Assembly: GCA_009779335.1 (NCBI GenBank) | Contig: WREM01000063.1 | Coordinates: 1-6,505 of the forward strand | DNA length: 6,505 nucleotides | From: Streptococcaceae bacterium | GTDB taxonomy: Bacteria; Bacillota; Bacilli; Lactobacillales; Streptococcaceae | Direction: 5' to 3' | Shown here: in pieces, positions 1-5,282 of the stretch | Numbering within the stretch: the first letter of the stretch is position 1 | Layout of the letters: each line of letters starts with the position of its first letter | The notes under the pieces: model-generated | Told to the model about the DNA's origin: nothing | What the model saw: the letters and a program-made list of their open reading frames with translations, nothing else | Database searches by the model: none | Made by a program: the position numbers and the translations under genes

Positions 1-423
1 ATCGAAACAGCCAGTAAATATCGCATGACAAGCAAAGAGAAATTTTCAAAAATACTCAAAGATTATGCCAAAAACCCCACGCATCAATCCTTGTCTAAAT
101 CAGGTCTAGAAGTTTTGTCCATCATCGCCTACAAGCAACCCATTACTCGTGTGGCTATCGATCAATTAAGGGGGATGAATTCCAGTGGTGTGCTTGCGAC
201 CTTACGAGCCTTTGATTTGATTGAGCAGGTGGGAACTTTAGAAGTGGTTGGACGTCCTAGCTTATATGGGACAACTGAATTTTTCTTAGATTATATGGGT
301 GTCAATGAGCTTTCTGAGCTTCCTCAAGTAGATGAAAGTCAATATACTACTACACAAGAGCAAGATTTATTTAATACGGATAAAGTTGATATTTTTGAGG
401 AGAATGAAAATCATGAGAATTAA
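1..423 (+). CDS. scpB: Segregation and condensation protein B (ScpB), 5'-truncated by window edge
   Basis: The frame is open from base 1, and the residues before the first ATG at 25 (IETASKYR) already fit the ScpB family, so the gene begins upstream and that ATG is internal. About 140 C-terminal residues are visible. They contain the family signature LSIIAYKQPITR, followed by NSSG, a GRPSLYGTT segment and FFLDYMG, which belong to the second winged-helix domain. The last ~30 residues are acidic and low in complexity, as is usual for ScpB tails. ScpB dimers bind the kleisin ScpA and, with SMC, form the bacterial condensin that compacts and segregates newly replicated chromosomes; it acts in the cytoplasm on the nucleoid. 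The 3' end overlaps rluB by 11 bp, so the two are translationally coupled in one operon; scpA is expected just upstream but lies outside the window. The identification is firm. Confidence 0.95.
   Translation: METASKYRMTSKEKFSKILKDYAKNPTHQSLSKSGLEVLSIIAYKQPITRVAIDQLRGMNSSGVLATLRAFDLIEQVGTLEVVGRPSLYGTTEFFLDYMGVNELSELPQVDESQYTTTQEQDLFNTDKVDIFEENENHEN
397..402 (+). promoter_or_regulatory. Ribosome binding site that sets the rluB start
   Basis: GAGGAG lies inside the end of scpB, 10 nt before the ATG at 413. An in-frame ATG at 404 is only 1 nt from this site and would add three residues (MKI) not typical of the family. The ATG at 413 gives the classic RluB N-terminus MRINKFLAHAGVASRRKAEE and is preferred. 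Confidence 0.7.
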
Positions 424-1132
424 CAAATTTTTGGCTCATGCAGGAGTAGCCAGTCGTAGAAAAGCAGAAGAACTCATTACTTCTGGGAAGGTAGCTGTCA
501 ATCATACAATCATGACTAATCTAGGTTACCAAGTAGCAACAGGTGACATAGTAGAGGTAGATGGTGTCGCAGTCTATAATGAAGAGCCTGTCTATTATAT
601 TTTGAATAAGCCTCGTGGTTATATCTCAAGTTCCAGTGATGACAAAGGACGTCAGACCATCTTAGATTTATTACCCAAGATGAAGGAGCGTATCTATCCT
701 GTTGGAAGATTGGACTGGGATACAAGCGGTCTTATTCTATTGACCAATGATGGAGAGTTCACCCAGTTGATGACTCACCCTCGTCATAATATAGACAAGG
801 TCTATATTGCTAAAGTTGAAGGGCAAGCCAATAAGGACAATCTTCGTCCACTCACACTTGGGATGAAGCTTGAGGGGAAGAAAGTCTCACCTGCAAAGTA
901 TGAGATCATGAAACAAGATAAAGCAAAAAATGCTTCTCTAGTCAGCTTGACCGTCCATGAAGGACAAAATCATCAAGTTAAGAAGATGTTTGAAGCCTGT
1001 GGACTTCCTGTTCAAAAGCTGAGTCGTATCCAATACGGTACCCTCACACTTGATGGCATTCAGGTAGGACAACATCGCCGATTAACAAAGAAAGAAGTAT
1101 CACAATTGGTGAATGCAGCTACAAATCACTGA
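413..1132 (+). CDS. rluB: 23S rRNA pseudouridine synthase B (RluB family)
   Basis: This is a complete 239-residue protein, the usual length for Firmicute RluB. Residues 1-50 are an S4 RNA-binding domain (INKFLAHAGVASRRKAEELI). The pseudouridine synthase domain follows, with LNKPRGY at 64-70, the catalytic motif GRLDWDTSG at 98-106 (nucleophilic Asp101), LLTNDG at 109-114, and the C-terminal HEGQNHQVKKMFE block at 182-194. In E. coli RluB isomerises uridine 2605 of 23S rRNA in the peptidyl-transferase region; the same role is expected here. It overlaps the 3' end of scpB by 11 bp, an arrangement common in Firmicutes, and is followed by a strong hairpin terminator. I chose the start at 413 over longer in-frame starts (332, 404) on Shine-Dalgarno spacing and family N-terminus. 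Other members of the RsuA/RluB/RluE/RluF group are possible by motif alone, but the scpB linkage favours RluB. Confidence 0.95.
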   Translation: MRINKFLAHAGVASRRKAEELITSGKVAVNHTIMTNLGYQVATGDIVEVDGVAVYNEEPVYYILNKPRGYISSSSDDKGRQTILDLLPKMKERIYPVGRLDWDTSGLILLTNDGEFTQLMTHPRHNIDKVYIAKVEGQANKDNLRPLTLGMKLEGKKVSPAKYEIMKQDKAKNASLVSLTVHEGQNHQVKKMFEACGLPVQKLSRIQYGTLTLDGIQVGQHRRLTKKEVSQLVNAATNH

Positions 1133-1151
1133 TACCTTTTCTAGATAGAGA

Positions 1152-1185
1152 AAATAAAAAATCGAGATTTCTCGATTTTTTATTT
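1152..1185. terminator. Bidirectional intrinsic terminator between rluB and copy A
   Basis: A perfect 15-bp stem (arms 1152-1166 and 1171-1185) encloses the 4-nt loop ATTT. The inner part is TCGAG/CTCGA and the outer part is an A-run facing a T-run, so both strands read as a hairpin followed by uridines. It sits 19 nt after the rluB stop and would also end the convergent minus-strand gene, whose TAA stop (1184-1186) overlaps the outermost two bases of the stem. Confidence 0.9.
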
Positions 1186-2251
1186 AGTCAAATTTGATCA
1201 ATCCTTCATCAAATCCTAGTTCGAGAGAATTTAGTGCCAAAGTCAAGGCACGACGGGAAAAGAAACTACTGCGAAGTGCGTTCTCCCACGGAGCAATGTT
1301 TTCAAGCATTTGATTATAGTCATCTTCTGTCATCTTATCTAAGATCGCATCAATGTCATTCAAATCATCGACAATCAATCCAATCCCCGCTTTTTTTATC
1401 CATTCTGCATGGGCAGATTCACTAGTCACAATGACAGGAAGACCTGAGGCGATATAGGTTGAAAGTTTTGTTGGATTGTTGTACTTGGCATATTCTCGAA
1501 CGCCGGGTGTTTCTTGCTCAACCATATTATTGCTATTGACTAATCCGAAACCACCGTCAAAAAATGCCATAACTTCTTTTGAGGTCATTCCTCCCAAATA
1601 TTCAACATTATCAGGCCAATCAGGGTTTCCTTTTTCCATTCTAGAAATAACTTTAATTGTAGTTTTCCCAGAATAATCCACTGAATTTAACTCACGACCT
1701 GTAGGATAATAAAGTTGATGTTTGAATGTTTTTTTCTTTAACGCTACTTCATGTGGATAATCAAAAAGATGAAGGGAGACCATGGGTAAATTTATACCAT
1801 CATTTTTAAGACGCTGAGCAAATTTTTCATTATGTGCAATAATCAGGTCAAAATAGTGGCTCAACTGATAGAGATCAAAACTATTGTCAGTGACAAAATC
1901 ATCTCCTGCCATCATATAATCAAGTACATCATGAATAATTGCAACAGACTTAGCTTTTCTATTTTCTTTTATATAGGCAAAAAATTCAGTTTGGAAATTC
2001 AACTGTATCCACAAGGGATATTGTACAAAAACAGTGTCTCCAGGTTTTACTGGATCAAGTAAAGCAGCGATGATAGCAGCTCTTTTATCTGGCTGATTAG
2101 ACAAAAAAGGAGAAAGAGAATCTGAAATACAGATTTCCTTAAATCCCATTCTTTGAGCTTGTTCTGAGATATTCTTTCCCATGATACTTACAGCCCATGA
2201 CTGTTCACGTGCTTCGTCAGTAGTTGCAAATCTTGTAATCCAGTTTGTCAT
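1184..2251 (-). CDS. Gtf3-like GT-B sugar transferase, copy A
   Basis: This 355-residue protein matches the Gtf3-like sugar transferase family, cytoplasmic GT-B enzymes that move a sugar from a nucleotide donor onto a glycan or glycoprotein acceptor. The N-terminal Rossmann domain spans about 1-165 and includes GDTVFVQYPLW (71-81) and an IHD motif (106-108), the latter typical of this family. The donor-binding domain spans about 175-325, with DGGFGLVNS (232-240), KYNNPTKLS (256-264) and ASGLPVIV (268-275); Lys262 is a candidate for contact with the donor diphosphate. A C-terminal helix (331-346) would cross back to the N-domain as in other GT-B folds. The minus-strand AAGGGG upstream of the ATG is a modest ribosome binding site, and the N-terminus MTNWITRF is shared with copies C and D. 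All main motifs are present, so it is probably active. Donor and acceptor cannot be told from sequence; UDP-glucose or UDP-galactofuranose are guesses from relatives. Confidence 0.85.
   Translation of the reverse strand: MTNWITRFATTDEAREQSWAVSIMGKNISEQAQRMGFKEICISDSLSPFLSNQPDKRAAIIAALLDPVKPGDTVFVQYPLWIQLNFQTEFFAYIKENRKAKSVAIIHDVLDYMMAGDDFVTDNSFDLYQLSHYFDLIIAHNEKFAQRLKNDGINLPMVSLHLFDYPHEVALKKKTFKHQLYYPTGRELNSVDYSGKTTIKVISRMEKGNPDWPDNVEYLGGMTSKEVMAFFDGGFGLVNSNNMVEQETPGVREYAKYNNPTKLSTYIASGLPVIVTSESAHAEWIKKAGIGLIVDDLNDIDAILDKMTEDDYNQMLENIAPWENALRSSFFSRRALTLALNSLELGFDEGLIKFD
1323..1351 (-). repeat. 29-bp near-identical block shared with copy B (inverted relative to it)
   Basis: Read on the minus strand, this segment of copy A matches 3298-3326 of copy B at 28 of 29 bases. 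It encodes DAILDKMTE in both proteins. The flanking DNA is clearly less alike, so the block stands out, although protein conservation could account for part of it. Confidence 0.6.
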
Positions 2252-2285
2252 AAAACCCCTTATATATCATATTAATTTCACTACT

Positions 2286-2294
2286 ATAATAGCA
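2286..2294 (-). promoter_or_regulatory. Extended -10 promoter element for copy A
   Basis: On the minus strand the sequence reads TGCTATTAT, a TGn extended -10 with one mismatch to TATAAT. It lies 34 nt upstream of the copy A ATG, giving an expected leader of about 28 nt. No good -35 hexamer is seen at the usual distance (TTCTTA at best), which is tolerable for an extended -10. Confidence 0.5.
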
Positions 2295-2344
2295 TAATTT
2301 TTAATAAATAAGAAAAATTGGTTAAGCGAAAAATATCATAATAA

Positions 2345-2353
2345 TGCTATAAT
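2345..2353 (+). promoter_or_regulatory. Extended -10 promoter element for copy B
   Basis: TGCTATAAT is a consensus TGn-TATAAT extended -10. It ends 47 nt before the TTG start of copy B, leaving a leader of about 40 nt. A TTGGTT at 2318-2323 is too far away (24-nt spacer) to be a normal -35, so recognition would rest on the extended -10. Confidence 0.6.
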
Positions 2354-2385
2354 AATATAAAGTAAAAAATTATTTAAGAATAGAG

Positions 2386-2391
2386 AAGGAG
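2386..2391 (+). promoter_or_regulatory. Ribosome binding site supporting the TTG start of copy B
   Basis: AAGGAG lies 9 nt before TTG at 2401. It is the only strong Shine-Dalgarno site near the start, and no ATG in frame gives an N-terminus that aligns with the paralogues, so it supports the non-ATG start. Confidence 0.75.
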
Positions 2392-2400
2392 AAAGTAGAT

Positions 2401-3456
2401 TTGACCTATCACATTACCCGAATTGCAGGGACTGATTTCACAGATAATCGCAGATTGGCTAATCAGTTTATAGCAAATTCTGCCAGTCAACTGGGCTTCA
2501 AAGAAATTAATTATTCGCTTTGGGAAAATGATTATTTACTCAATCAACCTATGCGTCGAGAAGCATTAATTAATGCTATGTTTTCTGATGTCAACCCGGG
2601 AGATACTGTTGTTATGACCTACCCTCTTTATATCGCACTCCTTAATTTTAATGGAGAAGCACTAAACTATCTAAAAAATGGGAAAAAAGATATTAAACTC
2701 ATTGCTTTTGTTATAGACTTAGATCCTTGGATGAGAGGCGGAGACTATGATAAGGAAGATAACTTCACGTTAAACCAACTGAAGCAGTTTGATTGTTTAA
2801 TTGTCCCCACAGAAAAATTTGCCAAGCGTTTGCATGAAGATGGGGTTAATACACCAACAATTGTCTTTAATTTTCTTGATTTTATTTATGACGGTCCTCT
2901 ACTTGAAAAGAAATTTCAAAAAAAGGTATATATTGCGTCAGGTCGTGCCATTAGATTGACTAACTATAATATGGATAGTATTGAAACTGTAGTCATTGGT
3001 CGAAATCGAACACCGAATGACAATATAAAAACAGAAGCTCATCGTCCTTATGATCACCTGCCTATTTTATTCGATGGAGGATTTGCCGCAGTGGACATGA
3101 TAAACAATGTATCTACGAATGTGATCGGAGAAGGTGCAAGATTTGATTGGGACAAGTATTCTGAATATACGGCACCTTCCAAGCAATCTCTTTACATGGC
3201 TTCAGGTATGCCCCTCATCGTTCGTCCAGAAAATGCCAATGCTGAATTTATCAAAAAAGCAGGAATTGGTCTAGTCATGGAAGACTTAAGTGAATTAGAT
3301 GCCATCTTAGATAAGATGACAGAAGAAGAGTACAATCAAATGGTTGAGAAGATGAAGCCCTTCCAAAAGGCAGTATCTAGTGGCTATTTTGCTAAACGAG
3401 CTCTAATGAATGCCATTGCTTATGTAGAATTTGGTTATGAGAATAATTTAGAATAG
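2401..3456 (+). CDS. Gtf3-like GT-B sugar transferase, copy B (diverged donor site, TTG start)
   Basis: This 351-residue protein aligns with copy A along its whole length. The N-terminus MTYHITRIAGTDFT corresponds to MTNWITRF and supports the TTG start. The N-domain includes GDTVVMTYPLY (67-77) and FVIDLDPW (103-110), where the family IHD is VID. The C-domain has DGGFAAVD (225-232), YTAPSK (256-261) in place of YNNPTK, and ASGMPLIV (267-274); Lys261 is kept. The last ~60 residues, from about 290, are the part most like copy A. It is divergent from copy A and is followed by a 247-bp spacer, so it probably forms its own transcript. A glycosyltransferase role is likely by homology. The changed FGL and NNP positions suggest altered donor preference or reduced activity, but a working enzyme is not excluded because the lysine and the glycine-rich turns remain. 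Confidence 0.8.
   Translation: MTYHITRIAGTDFTDNRRLANQFIANSASQLGFKEINYSLWENDYLLNQPMRREALINAMFSDVNPGDTVVMTYPLYIALLNFNGEALNYLKNGKKDIKLIAFVIDLDPWMRGGDYDKEDNFTLNQLKQFDCLIVPTEKFAKRLHEDGVNTPTIVFNFLDFIYDGPLLEKKFQKKVYIASGRAIRLTNYNMDSIETVVIGRNRTPNDNIKTEAHRPYDHLPILFDGGFAAVDMINNVSTNVIGEGARFDWDKYSEYTAPSKQSLYMASGMPLIVRPENANAEFIKKAGIGLVMEDLSELDAILDKMTEEEYNQMVEKMKPFQKAVSSGYFAKRALMNAIAYVEFGYENNLE
3298..3326 (+). repeat. 29-bp near-identical block shared with copy A
   Basis: This is the partner of 1323-1351, in inverted orientation, with 28 of 29 bases identical. It lies in the coding sequence for DAILDKMTE near the C-terminus of copy B. The equivalent segment of copy D is similar in protein but visibly less alike in DNA. 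Confidence 0.6.
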
Positions 3457-3672
3457 AAAAATAGAAAACAATTTGAGTTTTTTATTATGGATTAGGATTG
3501 CAAAATTATGATTAGATTGAATAAGGTTGATGGCTCTGATGTCATTATCAGAAATAGTTAATTGTGTCCAAGCATAACCATCTGAAGTATGTACGATGAT
3601 TGCATTCATAACATCATCATTTACATTTACCAATGGACAGAAAATATAAATTTTGATAGTATATAGATACAA
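3448..3672 (-). pseudogene. Possible small ORF or gene remnant in the spacer between copies B and C
   Basis: A minus-strand frame of 74 codons fills almost the whole spacer. The middle part (DDVMNAIIVHTSDGYAW, then TQLTISDNDIRAINLIQ) looks like a folded protein with alternating hydrophobic residues and ordinary codon choice, which is unusual for chance sequence. The first start is TTG, the first ATG is at 3609 (minus strand), and neither has a visible Shine-Dalgarno site; the stop lies inside the end of copy B. I do not recognise the family. The likeliest reading is the 3' remnant of a gene displaced when the island formed, but a small functional gene or a chance open frame remain possible. 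Confidence 0.25.
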
Positions 3673-3679
3673 ATATACT
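3653..3679 (+). promoter_or_regulatory. Candidate promoter for the C-D-E operon, overlapped by an inverted repeat
   Basis: TTGATA (3653-3658) and TATACT (3674-3679) each match consensus at 5 of 6 bases, with a short 15-bp spacer. A perfect 7-bp inverted repeat, AGTATAT at 3658-3664 and ATATACT at 3673-3679, lies across the spacer and the -10, where a bound repressor could act. The short spacer makes this tentative. Confidence 0.35.
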
Positions 3680-3703
3680 GATTTTTAGAGCAAGAGGAAT
3701 AGT

Positions 3704-4237
3704 ATGACTAATTGGATTACACGCTTAAGTACAGCAGATGAGCAACTAGAATTTAATCATAAAGTTGCTTCATTAGCTCAATCCATTGGATTTCAAGAAT
3801 TGAATTATATGGCATTGGAAAATTTGTCCAATAATTATTCAAGAAGAGCTAATTTAATAGAATCAATGACAACTCCTGTACAAAATGAGGATACAGTTGT
3901 TATTCAATTTCCACTTTTTACTCATCTGAACTTTCAAGCAGAATTCATCAATCGATTAAAAAACGTTGCAAATGTGAAACTTGTTGCTTTTATCACAAAT
4001 ATTCCGACGTATGAAAATAACAAAGAGTATGATAAAGAAACAGATTTTTGGCTATCTTTACTTAGAAAATTTGATTTATTAATATGTCCAACTTCAGAAA
4101 TGGTAAATAAATTGAATAATGATGATGTTTCTGTTAGAAAAACTATCTTGATTGAAAACACTGAAGATTATTCTTTTGGTGTTCAATATGCACTCATGAA
4201 TATTCAAAATATAATAGAGCTCAACAACACTTTATAA
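3704..4237 (+). CDS. Half-length Gtf3-like protein, copy C (N-terminal domain plus C-terminal helix, no donor domain)
   Basis: This 177-residue protein starts with MTNWITRL and follows the N-terminal domain of copies A and D to about residue 155, including EDTVVIQFPLFTHLNFQAEF (62-81) and LRKFDLLICPTSEMVNKL (120-137). It then jumps to a tail, DYSFGVQYALMNIQNIIE (155-172), that resembles the last helix of the paralogues (compare FAKRALMNAIAYVEFG in copy B). The whole nucleotide-sugar-binding domain, about 150 residues with the DGGFGL and NNPxK motifs, is absent. IHD is replaced by ITN. It has a good AGAGGA ribosome binding site 5 nt before the ATG and is the first gene of a tight operon, ending 14 nt before copy D. 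It cannot transfer sugar alone as these enzymes normally do; a partner or regulatory subunit of copy D or a deletion relic are the two readings. Confidence 0.75.
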   Translation: MTNWITRLSTADEQLEFNHKVASLAQSIGFQELNYMALENLSNNYSRRANLIESMTTPVQNEDTVVIQFPLFTHLNFQAEFINRLKNVANVKLVAFITNIPTYENNKEYDKETDFWLSLLRKFDLLICPTSEMVNKLNNDDVSVRKTILIENTEDYSFGVQYALMNIQNIIELNNTL

Positions 4238-4238
4238 A

Positions 4239-4244
4239 AAAGGA
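4239..4244 (+). promoter_or_regulatory. Ribosome binding site deciding between two adjacent ATGs of copy D
   Basis: AAAGGA lies 4 nt before ATG 4249 and 7 nt before ATG 4252. The second spacing is better and gives the MTNWIT N-terminus seen in copies A and C, so 4252 is preferred. Confidence 0.6.
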
Positions 4245-4251
4245 CAGAATG

Positions 4252-5262
4252 ATGACTAATTGGATCACGCAATTTAATGATGTAGAAGATGCAGATACAC
4301 ATCTTTCAGGGGGTACAGCCTATGTAGCTAATAATATGGTGGCGGATTTTGCCAGTTCTATTGGCTTTAAAAAATTACATTATAAAAATTTCTTAAATTT
4401 GGAGAATGCTGAATTAAGGTGTAAAGAACTTGCAGAAGGGATGCTTTCTGCAGTTCAATCAGATGATGTGGTTGTGGTGCAGTTTCCATTATGGACTAAT
4501 AAAACATTTGACCTAGCATTTTTTGAAGAATTAGAAAAGAAAAAATGTAAAAAAATAGCTTTTATTCATGATATACAGTCTTATATGGGTAATTATAATA
4601 AAGACACAGATCATTTTTTAAATCTTTTGCGTAGATTCGATATAATTATTGCCCACAATCAAAAAATGATTGCTAAACTCCAAGGAGATGACGTAAATGT
4701 TCCTATGATTTCTATGCATCTGTTTGATTTTCCAGCAAAAAGTCCAATTTCTCCTAGAAAATTTGAAAAGAAAATATTCTGGATAGGTATGGGAATTGGA
4801 ATGCCTCATGTTTCATTGGATAGTTATAGAGGTAAAACACCTTGGTATATTTACACTGCTGCCAAAAAAATTTCACATGGGGATAATGTTAAAATTCATG
4901 ACTTAGTTCCTGCAGAAGAATTAACTCATATACTCGATGGAGGGTTTGGGCTTTTAGAATTACAACCAATCAGATGGGTGGATTATGGAGCCATTAATAA
5001 CCCCTTCAAATTATCACAATATATTTCGTTGGGATTACCTGTTATTGTTTCATCACGAATCGCACATGCAGAATGGATAAAAGAGCAAAAGATAGGGTTT
5101 GTCGTAGATGATTTTAATGAGATTGATGCTATTGTAGATAACATGACTGAAGAAGATTACAATGAAATTTTAGAAAACATTAAACCATGGCAAAAGGCTG
5201 TACATTCTGGATATTTTGCAAAGCACGCTTTGTTTGAAGCGTTGAAATTAACGAAAGGATGA
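4252..5262 (+). CDS. Gtf3-like GT-B sugar transferase, copy D
   Basis: This 336-residue protein is a full-length family member. The N-domain has DDVVVVQFPLW (71-81), FIHDIQSYMG (104-113) and LLRRFDIIIAHNQKM (125-139). The donor domain has DGGFGLLE (229-236), INNPFKLSQYIS (248-259) with candidate diphosphate-binding Lys253, and GLPVIVSS (261-268), then the shared C-terminal helix GYFAKHALFEAL (320-331). All motifs that look degraded in copy B are intact, so this is a good candidate for an active enzyme. It sits 14 nt after copy C and 20 nt before gene E, so the three are almost surely co-transcribed. An extra Met upstream (4249) is possible. The sugar and acceptor are unknown; the pairing with a capsule-type protein suggests a surface polysaccharide or glycoprotein glycan. 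Confidence 0.85.
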   Translation: MTNWITQFNDVEDADTHLSGGTAYVANNMVADFASSIGFKKLHYKNFLNLENAELRCKELAEGMLSAVQSDDVVVVQFPLWTNKTFDLAFFEELEKKKCKKIAFIHDIQSYMGNYNKDTDHFLNLLRRFDIIIAHNQKMIAKLQGDDVNVPMISMHLFDFPAKSPISPRKFEKKIFWIGMGIGMPHVSLDSYRGKTPWYIYTAAKKISHGDNVKIHDLVPAEELTHILDGGFGLLELQPIRWVDYGAINNPFKLSQYISLGLPVIVSSRIAHAEWIKEQKIGFVVDDFNEIDAIVDNMTEEDYNEILENIKPWQKAVHSGYFAKHALFEALKLTKG

Positions 5263-5282
5263 AAAATATATAGGAAATAAAA

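Larger units (their letters stand above)
2282..2357. repeat. Imperfect inverted repeat containing both divergent promoters
   Basis: The 18-bp arms are 2282-2299 (read on minus) and 2340-2357 (read on plus). They match at 15 of 18 positions and share the core ATGCTAT. Each arm contains the extended -10 element of one promoter. The repeat may simply be two similar promoters facing apart, or it may be a binding site that co-regulates copies A and B. Confidence 0.5.

Noticed and set aside
332..412. Longer N-terminus for RluB
   Set aside because: It would overlap scpB heavily, lacks a ribosome binding site, and adds 27 residues absent from the family; the start at 413 fits on all counts.
516..725. 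Minus-strand open frame inside rluB
   Set aside because: It is entirely antisense to a confidently identified gene, with no ribosome binding site and no recognisable domain.
1234..2062. Three plus-strand open frames antisense to copy A (1234-1425, 1476-1676, 1832-2062)
   Set aside because: They are shadows of the copy A coding sequence; their translations show no protein-like pattern and none has a convincing start.
3465..3486. Possible terminator after copy B
   Set aside because: Only a 5-bp AAAAC/GTTTT stem with a 7-nt loop before a T-run; too weak to call, although some termination in the spacer is plausible.
3934..4809. Minus-strand open frames inside copies C (3934-4161) and D (4618-4809)
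   Set aside because: They are antisense to well-supported genes in a tight operon and have no independent support.
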